The notes: generated by a model from the sequence alone, not told the origin. Shown: positions 1 to 7,978, numbered from the stretch's first letter. The stretch: 10,225 nt of DNA from Flavobacteriales bacterium (GCA_002728175.1 PBVH01000014.1:1-10225), one strand, 5' to 3'. Numbers and translations are program-made.

Positions 1-13
1 GTTTTTTAAAACA

Positions 14-940
14 TTAAAACATTTTCTGTCTTTTAAGTAAAAATGCTAATAAAATTTGATCAAAACCTTTATTTATATCAACTTCTACTAAATCTATTTT
101 ATACTGCAAACATTTTAATTTAATTATCGATAAATATTCTTCTGATTTTTTTTTATAATCATACTTATATTGTTGAGGGTTTAGCTTAATATTATCACCA
201 GTTTCTACATCAATAAAATTATATGCAGTATCATTAAAATCTAAATTCATTTCAGTTATTGGTTCTGATAAATAAAACAAAATTATTTCATGTTTGTTAT
301 ATTTTAAGTGTTTAAATGATTCGAATTGTTTATCTAAATCTAATTCATCACTAATTAAATCAGTAAAAATCATAACTAATGATCTTCTATTTAACATTTC
401 AGAAATTTGATTAATTGATGAATTAGAATTTGTTTTTTTAACATTTTTAATAGAATCAACATTAAGACACTTCTCTAAATTATGGTAAAGTAATTTTTGA
501 TGTCTAAGTGTTGATTTTGGAGGAAGATGTAATTCAATTTTCTCTGAAAACAAAGTTAAACCTACTGCATCACGTTGTTTTTTTAGCAAATCCATTAAAA
601 CTGCAGCAGCATATGTAGAAAAAAATAATTTGTTAGGTTTATTAAAACTTAAATTTTTAAATGAGGGATAATACATTGAAGAAGAAACATCTAAAATCAA
701 TTGACAACGAAGATTTGTCTCTTCTTCATATCTTTTTACAAACAGTTTTTCTGAACGTGCAAATAACTTCCAGTCAATGTGCTTTGGACTTTCTCCTTGA
801 TTATAAAGCCTATGTTCTGAAAATTCTACTGAAAAACCATGATAAGGACTTTTATGTTTACCGGTAATGAAGCCTTCAACTACTTGTTTTGCAAATAAAT
901 CTAGATTGGTTGATAATCTAATTTTTTCTAAATCAAGCAT
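14..940 (-). CDS. DUF58 domain protein (vWA-like, MoxR-associated type)
   Basis: A complete 308-residue protein with the DUF58 signature at residues 35-74: GFSVEFSEHR, then HIDWKLFARSE, then KRYEEE. It is followed by a von Willebrand A-like segment whose MIDAS motif D84-V-S86-S-S88 is intact, and a later acidic strand (MIFTDLIS) may supply a further metal ligand. I see no signal peptide or membrane helix, so it is probably cytoplasmic. DUF58 proteins are usually encoded beside MoxR AAA+ ATPases and BatA/BatB-type vWA proteins and are thought to act as adaptors or chaperone-like partners, but their biochemical role is not settled. No MoxR gene is visible here; one could lie left of the window, since the stop is only 13 nt from its edge. 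It is the third gene of dnaE-trxA-DUF58, 22 nt after trxA. The family call is strong, the function open. A run of nine A (coding strand, 154-146) lies in the KKK near the C-terminus. Confidence 0.9.
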   Translation of the reverse strand: MLDLEKIRLSTNLDLFAKQVVEGFITGKHKSPYHGFSVEFSEHRLYNQGESPKHIDWKLFARSEKLFVKRYEEETNLRCQLILDVSSSMYYPSFKNLSFNKPNKLFFSTYAAAVLMDLLKKQRDAVGLTLFSEKIELHLPPKSTLRHQKLLYHNLEKCLNVDSIKNVKKTNSNSSINQISEMLNRRSLVMIFTDLISDELDLDKQFESFKHLKYNKHEIILFYLSEPITEMNLDFNDTAYNFIDVETGDNIKLNPQQYKYDYKKKSEEYLSIIKLKCLQYKIDLVEVDINKGFDQILLAFLLKRQKMF

Positions 941-957
941 TTATGTTAAATCGATAT

Positions 958-988
958 CAAATTTAAATATGAGACTCTAATAATTCAA
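958..988 (-). promoter_or_regulatory. Candidate Bacteroidota-type promoter before the DUF58 gene
   Basis: On the minus strand a TTG (988-986) and a TAAATTTG (965-958) are 20 bp apart. This fits the known Bacteroidota sigma-A pattern (TTG near -33, TAnnTTTG near -7). The -7 box overlaps the trxA stop codon and ends 17 nt before the DUF58 ATG, which predicts a leader of roughly ten bases. It would give the DUF58 gene its own internal promoter. Such matches arise by chance in AT-rich DNA. Confidence 0.4.
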
Positions 989-1280
989 CTAATGTAGATT
1001 TAGGTTGATTACCAACTAATGTTTCTACAACTTGACCGTTTTTAAACACTAGCAATGTTGGAATATTACGAACTCCGTATGTTACAGGTGTATCTGAATT
1101 TTCATCAATATTAACCTTTCCAATCACAGCTTTTCCTTCTAATTCATCATGTAATTCATCTATAACCGGAGCTATCGCTCTACACGGACCACACCATGTT
1201 GCCCAAAAATCAACTAGTACAGGTTTATCAGATTTTAAAACTAAGGTTTCAAAATTATCATCGGTAAATTCTAATGCCAT
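963..1280 (-). CDS. trxA: Thioredoxin
   Basis: A complete 105-residue single-domain thioredoxin, the usual length for bacterial TrxA. The active site W29-C30-G31-P32-C33 sits in the classical FWATWCGPC context, the buried Asp is D24 and the cis-proline is P74 in RNIPT. There is no signal peptide, so this is the cytoplasmic protein disulfide reductant that passes electrons from thioredoxin reductase to targets such as ribonucleotide reductase and peroxiredoxins. It lies 38 nt after dnaE and 22 nt before the DUF58 gene on the same strand, so co-transcription is likely. A candidate promoter just upstream would also allow separate expression. No Shine-Dalgarno sequence is visible before the ATG, as is common in Bacteroidota. 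The identification is secure; only the meaning of the pairing with dnaE is open. Confidence 0.97.
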   Translation of the reverse strand: MALEFTDDNFETLVLKSDKPVLVDFWATWCGPCRAIAPVIDELHDELEGKAVIGKVNIDENSDTPVTYGVRNIPTLLVFKNGQVVETLVGNQPKSTLVELLESHI

Positions 1281-1303
1281 AATTAAGTTATTTTAAGTTT
1301 AAG

Positions 1304-1337
1304 CAAATTTAAAAAAATTTATGATTTTATTCTCAAA
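1304..1337 (-). promoter_or_regulatory. Candidate Bacteroidota-type promoter before trxA
   Basis: On the minus strand a TTTG (1337-1334) and a TAAATTTG (1311-1304) are separated by 22 bp, within the accepted spacing for Bacteroidota -33/-7 elements. The -7 box ends 23 nt before the trxA ATG. The upstream TTTG is itself the end of a second TAAATTTG copy (1341-1334) inside the 3' end of dnaE. It would let trxA be transcribed without dnaE. Inferred from consensus only. Confidence 0.42.
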
Positions 1338-4300
1338 TTTACATGTTTTAATGTTGCTAATTTATTGTAAAATTCATTGTCTAAATTAATCTTATATTTT
1401 CTTGATAATAAATCTACATCATATTTATTAATTTGATCGGTAAGATTTAAAACTAAAGAATGTTTTCCTTTTTTTAATTTAATTAGATCATATAGTGACT
1501 GAACATTACTTTCATTTATATCATTTATATCGATTCTTAAAACTACATCTCTAACCTCTTTATCAATTATTTCGGATAATAAATCAATGTTTGTAACTTT
1601 AAATTCTAAGTCATCATTATAGAATTTTTTCTGAATTTTACCTGTAATATGAAGTAGCCAACCTTCAGTAAAAAATGCTTTATATTTAATATAATCGTCA
1701 CTAAAAAAATAAAAACTAAATGAACCTTTATAATCTTCTAAATGAATTATTCCAAATGGCTTTCCTTTTTTTGTTTCACGATGTTCAATATTTGTCACAA
1801 CACCTGCGAAACGAAGTTCCTTACCCTTTTTCGTTGATAAATTTTCAAGAATTGACAAATCTGCATTACAAAAATTTTGCACTTCTAGTTGATAATCATC
1901 GAGAGGATGACCTGAAAGATAAATTCCAACCACCTCTTTTTCTTTTGATAGTAACTGCATTGTTCCCCAGGGATCAACATCTGGTGGACTAGGAGATTTT
2001 ACACTAGCTTCATGCATATCTCCAAACATATCAAATTGATTAGAATTTAAACTTGCTTGCACTTTGTTACCAAACTTAATCATTTGTTCAATATATGAAC
2101 TATCGTTAGTTGTCTTAGCAAAATATTGTGATCTTTTGATATGAAATAAATCAAAACCACCAGCAGCTACAATACTCTCGATAGTTCTTTTATTTGCAGA
2201 ACGAAGATCAACTCTTTGCATAAAATCGTTAAAAGAAGAGTAATTGCCATTTTCTTTTCTTTCATTTACAATTGCAGCAACAGCGCCCTCACCTACTCCT
2301 TTGACCGCACCTAATCCAAATCGTATTTCTCCTTCTTGGTTTACAGCAAACTTATAAAAACTTTCATTCACGTCAGGACTTAAAACGCTTACTCCCATTC
2401 TTTTACATTCTTCCATGTAATGAGTAATATCTTTAATATCCCGCATATGATTGGTTAATAAAGATGCCATTAATTCAGCAGGATAATGAGCCTTTAAATA
2501 TGCAGTCTGATACGCTATTAAGGCGTAACATGTTGAATGAGATTTATTAAAAGCATATGATGCAAAAGCCTCCCAGTCTTTCCAAATTTTATCTATAATT
2601 TTTTCATCAAAACCATTTTTAATACAACCTTGAAAAAATTTAGGTTTTAATTTGTCGAGAACTGCTTTGATTTTTTTACCCATAGCTTTTCTTAAAACAT
2701 CCGCATCTCCTTTAGAAAAACCTGCTAATTTTTGTGACAATAACATTACCTGTTCTTGATATACAGTAATGCCATAAGTTGTTGAAAGATATTCCTCCAT
2801 TTCAACTAGATCATAAACTATCTCTTCTTTTCCATGCTTTCTTTTAATATAATTAGGTATATATTCCATTGGTCCAGGCCTATACAAAGCATTCATTGCT
2901 ATAAGATCATCAAACTTATCAGGTTTTAACTGCTTTAGATGAGATTTCATACCATCAGATGAAAACTGAAAAATTCCATTTGTTTCACCTCTTTGAAATA
3001 TTTCAAATGTTTTATGATCATCAAGAGGGATCTTATCAATATCAAGAGTCAAGTTATGTAATTTTTGTACTATCTTGATGCAATCTTTAATTATTGTTAA
3101 ATTTCTTAAACCCAAAAAGTCCATCTTCAGTAAACCAGCGTTTTCAACTACACTATTATCAAATTGAGTAACTAAAAGATCAGAATCCTTTGAATTAGTC
3201 ATTGGAATTAATTCAATTAATGGTCTAGGTGTAATGATAACACCACAAGCATGTGTTCCTACATTTCGAACGCTTCCTTCAAGTAATTTTGCATGTTGAA
3301 TTGTTTGTGCAATAAGATCTGTTTCAGTTGATAACTTTTTCAACTTCATTGCATTTGTATACTGATCTCCTTTAAATTCTTTATTTAGTGACTTGTCATC
3401 AAGAGAAAAAATCTTTGATAATGAAGTGAAATCTGGCACTAGCTTTGCAACTCTATCAGCATCCGAAAGACTGAGGTCTAAAACTCTAGCAGTATCACGA
3501 ATTGATGACTTAGCAGCCATAGTTCCATAAGTAATTATTTGTGCAACATTATCTTTTCCATATTTTTCTACGACCCAATCAATTATCCTACTTCTTCCCT
3601 CATCATCAAAATCGATATCAATATCTGGAAGAGAAACTCTCTCAGGATTTAAAAAACGCTCAAATAGCAAATCATATTTTATAGGATCTACATTTGTAAT
3701 TCCAATACAATATGCAACAACAGAACCAGCAGCAGAACCCCTGCCGGGCCCAACAGAAACATTCATTTTTTTTGCATTAAAAATTAGATCTTGTATAATT
3801 AAAAAATAACCAGGATAATTTGAATTTTCAATGACTTTTAATTCAAAATCTATTCTTTCTTTAATATCATCAGATATTTCAATATATCTATTTTTTGCAC
3901 CCTCGTAAGTTAAATGTTTAAGATAGTTGTTTTCACCTCGTTTTCCATTATCTTTTTCATCTTCTATCACTTTAAATTGGTCAGGAATTTTAAACTCTGG
4001 TAACAATACGTCACGACTCAAATCAAATACCTCTATTTTTTTTATTAGATCTGAAATATTGGTGACTGCTTCTGGAATATCAGAAAACATTTCTACCATT
4101 TCTTCGGAAGATTTTAAATAAAATTCATCGTTTGGAAAGCCGTATCTAAATCCACGTCCCTTTCCTTTTGGAGTTGATTGAAGTTCTCCATCTTTCACAC
4201 ATAGTAAAATATCATGAGAATTTGCGTCATCTTTGTTTAAATAGTATACATTATTTGATGAAACTATTTTTACATCATATTTATTAGCTAATTTAATTAA

Positions 4301-5650
4301 AACGCTATTTACATGTTCTTCTTCTTCTAGACTATGTCTATTTAATTCGACATAAAAATCTTCTCCAAAAATTTCGAGCCACCATTTGAATTCTTCCTCT
4401 GCTTGTTTCTCTCCAATGTTTAAAATTATATTTGGTATACTGCCATAAAGACTACCCGTTAATGCAATCAAACCATCAGAATATTTTTTAATTAACTCCT
4501 TGTCAACTCTTGGAACATAGTAAAATCCATTAATATAACCTATTGAAGAAAGTTTTGATAAATTATAAAATCCGGTCTTATTTTTACATAAAAATGGTAC
4601 CTGTGAACCATAGTCTTTAACGCTTTTTTCTAGATGATTCTTACACACATTTAGCTCACAACCAAGTATTGGTTTTATTTTATTTCCTTCCAAATTTTTT
4701 GGGTGATTTTTAACGTAATTCAAAAATTTAAACGCACCAAACATATTTGAATGATCTGTTAATGAGATGGCTGGCATATTATATTCGATTGCCTTATCAA
4801 CTAAATCATTTATACTTGATGTTGCCTGTAATATTGAGTATTGCGAATGAACGTGTAAATGTGCAAAATTAAACTTTACATTGCCATCTAATAAATCTTT
4901 ATTTTCACCGACATTCTCAGTTGGATTCTTTGAATCAAAATCATCATCTTCCTTCGTTTCAGATTTATCTAGAGGGTCGTAAGGTGAAATATTTAATCCA
5001 ATTAATTGAATTTTATCCTTATTATTTTTTTTAAATTCTTCAAAATCATTTTCAGACATTGAAACAAGATTTTTTGGAATCACTTCAATTCTAATAAGTT
5101 CTAAAAAACATCTTGCAGTCGCTTCAACATCAGCAGATGCATTATGTGCTTCTGCAAAATTCTCATCAAACAGTTTAAAATGCAATTCGGTCAAAGAAGG
5201 CCATTTATATCTACCACCTCTACCACCTGGAATTTTACAATAATCTGTAGATAAATCTTTGGTATCTATACAAGGATGATTAGATAAAATATTATCAAAA
5301 CCCTTTCTTAAAAGTTCACATCCAACAATATTATTGTCAAAAGAAATATTGTGCCCGATTATATATTTTGAATTTTTAACATCATTTAAAAATTCTTCCA
5401 AAACATAATTTAGATCAACACCTTGCTTAATTGCACGCTCAGTTGAGATTCCATGTATTTTTTGTGCATTAAATGGAATGTCATAATTTTCAGGTTTTAT
5501 TATAAAATTTTTAACGTCAACTAACTCTCCTTTTATATCATGAATTTGCCAAGCTAACTGAACCATTCTTGGCCAATTATCAAAATCAGTTAAAGGAGCT
5601 TTCCAATTTTCAGGCAAGCCTGTAGTCTCTGTATCAAATATTAGAAACAT
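1319..5650 (-). CDS. dnaE: DNA polymerase III alpha subunit with fused N-terminal 3'-5' exonuclease
   Basis: A complete 1443-residue replicative polymerase. Residues 1-190 form a DEDDh proofreading exonuclease of the epsilon/DnaQ type with all five catalytic residues visible: D6 and E8 (FDTETTG), D105 (GHNISFD), H169 and D174 (HNASAD). An acidic linker (about 200-258) leads to a PHP domain (about 260-480; HLHVHS, TDH, GCE). The polymerase core carries PDIDIDF at 675-681, with D676 and D678 matching the E. coli metal ligands D401 and D403, and D915 before LIAMNALYRPGPM matching D555. Helix-hairpin-helix motifs lie near 1112-1125 (GLGAVKGVGEGA), a beta-clamp-binding motif Q1205-FDMF-1209 follows, and an OB fold spans about 1270-1350. 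The fusion makes it longer than E. coli DnaE (1160 residues) and is known in Bacteroidota. It should be the chromosomal replicase, anchored to the clamp through QFDMF. The start codon puts the first beta strand (FLIFDTE) at the very N-terminus, as expected. Confidence 0.97.
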   Translation of the reverse strand: MFLIFDTETTGLPENWKAPLTDFDNWPRMVQLAWQIHDIKGELVDVKNFIIKPENYDIPFNAQKIHGISTERAIKQGVDLNYVLEEFLNDVKNSKYIIGHNISFDNNIVGCELLRKGFDNILSNHPCIDTKDLSTDYCKIPGGRGGRYKWPSLTELHFKLFDENFAEAHNASADVEATARCFLELIRIEVIPKNLVSMSENDFEEFKKNNKDKIQLIGLNISPYDPLDKSETKEDDDFDSKNPTENVGENKDLLDGNVKFNFAHLHVHSQYSILQATSSINDLVDKAIEYNMPAISLTDHSNMFGAFKFLNYVKNHPKNLEGNKIKPILGCELNVCKNHLEKSVKDYGSQVPFLCKNKTGFYNLSKLSSIGYINGFYYVPRVDKELIKKYSDGLIALTGSLYGSIPNIILNIGEKQAEEEFKWWLEIFGEDFYVELNRHSLEEEEHVNSVLIKLANKYDVKIVSSNNVYYLNKDDANSHDILLCVKDGELQSTPKGKGRGFRYGFPNDEFYLKSSEEMVEMFSDIPEAVTNISDLIKKIEVFDLSRDVLLPEFKIPDQFKVIEDEKDNGKRGENNYLKHLTYEGAKNRYIEISDDIKERIDFELKVIENSNYPGYFLIIQDLIFNAKKMNVSVGPGRGSAAGSVVAYCIGITNVDPIKYDLLFERFLNPERVSLPDIDIDFDDEGRSRIIDWVVEKYGKDNVAQIITYGTMAAKSSIRDTARVLDLSLSDADRVAKLVPDFTSLSKIFSLDDKSLNKEFKGDQYTNAMKLKKLSTETDLIAQTIQHAKLLEGSVRNVGTHACGVIITPRPLIELIPMTNSKDSDLLVTQFDNSVVENAGLLKMDFLGLRNLTIIKDCIKIVQKLHNLTLDIDKIPLDDHKTFEIFQRGETNGIFQFSSDGMKSHLKQLKPDKFDDLIAMNALYRPGPMEYIPNYIKRKHGKEEIVYDLVEMEEYLSTTYGITVYQEQVMLLSQKLAGFSKGDADVLRKAMGKKIKAVLDKLKPKFFQGCIKNGFDEKIIDKIWKDWEAFASYAFNKSHSTCYALIAYQTAYLKAHYPAELMASLLTNHMRDIKDITHYMEECKRMGVSVLSPDVNESFYKFAVNQEGEIRFGLGAVKGVGEGAVAAIVNERKENGNYSSFNDFMQRVDLRSANKRTIESIVAAGGFDLFHIKRSQYFAKTTNDSSYIEQMIKFGNKVQASLNSNQFDMFGDMHEASVKSPSPPDVDPWGTMQLLSKEKEVVGIYLSGHPLDDYQLEVQNFCNADLSILENLSTKKGKELRFAGVVTNIEHRETKKGKPFGIIHLEDYKGSFSFYFFSDDYIKYKAFFTEGWLLHITGKIQKKFYNDDLEFKVTNIDLLSEIIDKEVRDVVLRIDINDINESNVQSLYDLIKLKKGKHSLVLNLTDQINKYDVDLLSRKYKINLDNEFYNKLATLKHVNLRIKS

Positions 5651-5759
5651 ATATTAAACAAATTCTTTTATATAAAAATGAAGTGTAAATTTAAAAAAGA
5701 AAAAAAACAAATAATACAGTTTGACTCTAACTTTTAACAATGTTAGTAAGTTGTTATTT
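5651..5759 (-). promoter_or_regulatory. dnaE leader region with a weak candidate promoter
   Basis: This 109-nt gap is the largest non-coding stretch in the window. On the minus strand a TTG (5740-5738) and a TATTATTTG (5716-5708) lie 21 bp apart; the second has one base too many to be an exact TAnnTTTG. It is followed by a T-rich tract (eight T, one C, six T; 5707-5693) and a palindromic TAAATTTA (5693-5686). The only inverted repeat near the end of the preceding gene is a weak CTAAC/GTTAG stem with a ten-base loop and no adjacent T run, so no terminator is called. A transcription start for dnaE here is plausible from the spacing. Confidence 0.3.
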
Positions 5760-6734
5760 TCAAATGAAATTGTTGGACTTCATCCATTCGTCATTAAAAA
5801 TTTTACCTATATATCTGCTACCATGATCGTGTAATAAAACAACAATAACATCTTTTGGGTTAAGCTTACTTTTTAACTGATTTATCGCTGCCACAGCACT
5901 ACCGCAAGAATATCCAGCAAAAATACCTTCTTCCTTTGCTAATCTTCTAGCCATAAGCGCTCCATCTTTATCTGTAACTTTTTCAAAATGATCAATCAAC
6001 TTGAAATCAACATTTTTTGCTATTATGTCCTCTCCTATTCCTTCAGTGATATATGGGTAAATTTCATTTTTATCAAATTTTCCTGTTTCGTGATATTTTT
6101 TGTATACTGAACCATAACTATCAACACCCCAAATTTTAATTTTTGGATTTTGTTCTTTTAAAAACTTGCCAATACCAGATATAGTTCCTCCTGTACCAAC
6201 TCCAACAATAAAGTGGGTAATCTTTCCTTCTGTTTGCTCCCAAATTTCAGGTCCAGTAGATTCATAATGAGCTAATCTGTTTGATAGATTATCGTATTGA
6301 TTTGGATAAAACGAATTAGGAATTTCATTGTTTAATCTTTTCGCAACAGAATAGTAAGATTCAGGATGCTCAGGATCAACATTTGTCGGACAAACATAGA
6401 TTTCCGCTCCCATAGCTTTAAGGATATCAATTTTTTCTTTTGATTGCTTATCTGAAATTGTGCAAATTAACTTATATCCTCTTTCAATACACACTAAGGC
6501 TAGACCCATACCAGTATTGCCAGAAGTACCTTCTATAATAGTAGCCCCTTTAGAAATTATACCCTTCTTTTCAGCATCCTCAATCATTTTTAATGCCATT
6601 CGATCTTTTGTTGAATGACCAGGGTTAAAGCTTTCAACTTTTGCTAAAACTAAAGCCTGAGTTTCGACAACATTGTTAAGCTTAACTAATGGAGTGTTAC
6701 CTATCGTTTCAACAATATTTTCAAAATATTTCAT
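5760..6734 (-). CDS. PLP-dependent cystathionine beta-synthase / cysteine synthase family enzyme
   Basis: A complete 324-residue fold-type II PLP enzyme. The Schiff-base lysine is K43 in NPGHSTKDR. The substrate-carboxylate loop is EGTSGNTG (68-75), the phosphate-binding loop GVGTGGTISG (178-187), and S276 in GYSCGS is the expected PLP-nitrogen contact. NQYDN (145-149) and EGIGED (231-236) resemble cystathionine beta-synthases more than O-acetylserine sulfhydrylases, so condensation of serine with homocysteine is possible, but cysteine synthesis from O-acetylserine or phosphoserine cannot be excluded from sequence. There is no C-terminal Bateman (CBS-pair) domain and no haem-binding N-terminal extension, so no sign of S-adenosylmethionine or haem regulation. 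The PLP loop reads HST where NSV or GSV is usual. It follows the permease gene by 19 nt and may share its transcript; there is no obvious functional link between the two. Confidence 0.9.
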   Translation of the reverse strand: MKYFENIVETIGNTPLVKLNNVVETQALVLAKVESFNPGHSTKDRMALKMIEDAEKKGIISKGATIIEGTSGNTGMGLALVCIERGYKLICTISDKQSKEKIDILKAMGAEIYVCPTNVDPEHPESYYSVAKRLNNEIPNSFYPNQYDNLSNRLAHYESTGPEIWEQTEGKITHFIVGVGTGGTISGIGKFLKEQNPKIKIWGVDSYGSVYKKYHETGKFDKNEIYPYITEGIGEDIIAKNVDFKLIDHFEKVTDKDGALMARRLAKEEGIFAGYSCGSAVAAINQLKSKLNPKDVIVVLLHDHGSRYIGKIFNDEWMKSNNFI

Positions 6735-6738
6735 AGTA

Positions 6739-6746
6739 CAAATTTA
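6739..6746 (-). promoter_or_regulatory. TAAATTTG box directly before the CBS-like gene
   Basis: A perfect TAnnTTTG -7 consensus ends four bases before the ATG of the CBS-like gene. If active it would give an essentially leaderless transcript. No TTG lies at a suitable -33 distance (the nearest are 12 and 27 bp away), so it is a weaker candidate than the copies before trxA and the DUF58 gene. It is the same octamer as at those sites. Confidence 0.22.
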
Positions 6747-6753
6747 CCTATTT

Positions 6754-7977
6754 TTACTCAAAACGAATGGAATCAATCAACTTCATATTTGTAATTATGG
6801 AGGATGGAATAATCAATGCTAAATAACACATAACTATTGTTCCAATATTTATTAGTATTACACTAAAGAAATCATAATCAAATGGTATATGTTGCATGTA
6901 ATATATAGACGAATCAAGTTTGAGAAACTGAAATTTTTTTTGTAAAAAAGCCAAAATAAAGGCTAATAAATTTCCAAAAATTATTCCTGCAGTAGCTATT
7001 TTTATTGACTGATATAAAAATATTTTTCGAACATTCCAATTTGATAAACCCATGGACTTTAAAACACCAACTAGCTGAACCTTCTCAAGAATTATAATAA
7101 TTAAAACTGTAATCATATTTACTAAAGCTACTATGACCATCAATATAATTATTAAAAAAACATTCATATTTTGTAGTTCTAGCCAATCAAAAAGTTCAGG
7201 ATATCTTTCCTTAATGCTTTCAGATTTTAAATTATAATCTGTTTTATTGTATACAAATTCAGCAACTTCATCGAGTTTTTTAAAATCATTAATTTTTATT
7301 TCAAGACCACCAACTTGCGAAGATTGCCAACTATTTAACTTTTGTATTTGCCTTATATCTGCAATAACAAATAAATCATCAAAATCCGATAACGCAGTAC
7401 TGAAAACCCCATGAATTATAAATTTTCTTACTCTAGGGGGGTCTTGTGCAAAATACATAAAAACAGATTCTCCTAAAGATAAATTTAAATTTTTAGCAAC
7501 CTGCTCAGATATAATAATATTATTACTAGAAACGCTATCTGAAAGAGTCAAAGTATTACCGTTTATCATATTTTTATTAAAAAAATCCCAGTTATAGTTT
7601 GAAGACACCCCCTTTAGAACTACACCTTGAATTTCATTTTCATTTTTTATAACGCCAGCTTTTGTTGCAAACGAACTTACATTAATAATATTTTCATTGC
7701 TTTGAAGCTCAGCAATTAAAGATTTATTTTTCTTTATTGGAACACTTTCAAATGAATGATTATTAACAAAACTAGTTATAACTACATCTCCACCAAAGCC
7801 AATAATTTTTTCAGTGATTTGATTTTTAAAACCTTTAGTAATCATAATTGATAACAGCATTATAGTGACCGAAAGTGTAACTGCTAAAGTTCCTATTAAC
7901 AAAATAGGTTTTGTATAACGATTATTTCCTTTCTTTGTAAAAAACAATCGATTCGAAACATATAAGGATAAGTTCAT
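6754..7977 (-). CDS. ABC transporter permease of the LolC/LolE (FtsX-fold, MacB-like) type
   Basis: A complete 407-residue membrane protein with the LolC/E layout. One N-terminal helix (about 24-46) is followed by a large periplasmic MacB-PCD-like domain (about 47-270) and three C-terminal helices (about 273-297, 325-345 and 371-391). After the second helix comes the FtsX-domain signature EKVQLVGVLKSMGLSNWNVRK. In Proteobacteria, LolCDE moves outer-membrane lipoproteins from the inner membrane to LolA; Bacteroidota carry related single permeases whose cargo is less certain. No ATPase gene lies in the window, so its LolD-like partner must be elsewhere. The start at 7977 is chosen because MNLSLYVSNRLFF matches the family N-terminus. 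An earlier in-frame ATG at 7992 would add only MFVVI and run into the divergent gene. It precedes the CBS-like gene by 19 nt. Confidence 0.9.
   Translation of the reverse strand: MNLSLYVSNRLFFTKKGNNRYTKPILLIGTLAVTLSVTIMLLSIMITKGFKNQITEKIIGFGGDVVITSFVNNHSFESVPIKKNKSLIAELQSNENIINVSSFATKAGVIKNENEIQGVVLKGVSSNYNWDFFNKNMINGNTLTLSDSVSSNNIIISEQVAKNLNLSLGESVFMYFAQDPPRVRKFIIHGVFSTALSDFDDLFVIADIRQIQKLNSWQSSQVGGLEIKINDFKKLDEVAEFVYNKTDYNLKSESIKERYPELFDWLELQNMNVFLIIILMVIVALVNMITVLIIIILEKVQLVGVLKSMGLSNWNVRKIFLYQSIKIATAGIIFGNLLAFILAFLQKKFQFLKLDSSIYYMQHIPFDYDFFSVILINIGTIVMCYLALIIPSSIITNMKLIDSIRFE
7964..7968 (+). promoter_or_regulatory. Possible Shine-Dalgarno sequence of the namZ-like gene
   Basis: AAGGA lies ten bases before the ATG at 7979, inside the first codons of the opposing permease gene. 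It matches the anti-Shine-Dalgarno core, at a spacing on the long side. Bacteroidota use such sites rarely, so it may be chance, but it supports 7979 as the start. Confidence 0.3.
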
Positions 7978-7978
7978 A

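Noticed and set aside
661..867. 68-residue open frame on the plus strand
   Set aside because: It lies wholly inside the DUF58 gene on the opposite strand, has no family resemblance, and the antisense gene has strong conserved motifs.
1509..1532. Short tandem repeat (ATTTATATC twice) in dnaE
   Set aside because: It encodes a repeated DIN in the C-terminal domain. Two short copies in AT-rich DNA need no special explanation.
1720..1992. 90-residue open frame on the plus strand
   Set aside because: It is antisense to the OB-fold region of dnaE, with low-complexity Leu/Phe-rich translation and no recognisable domain.
3927..4121. 64-residue open frame on the plus strand
   Set aside because: Antisense to dnaE, Ser/Ile-rich, and typical of a chance frame in AT-rich DNA.
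1319..5650. Intein or insertion within dnaE
   Set aside because: DnaE is a common intein host, but the catalytic motifs are contiguous and in normal order, and no splicing motifs or endonuclease domain are seen. The extra length comes from the N-terminal exonuclease.
5722..5755. Terminator hairpin after the CBS-like gene
   Set aside because: The only inverted repeat is a 5-bp CTAAC/GTTAG stem with a ten-base loop and no T run directly after it; the T-rich tract is about 15-20 bases further on and more likely belongs to the dnaE leader.
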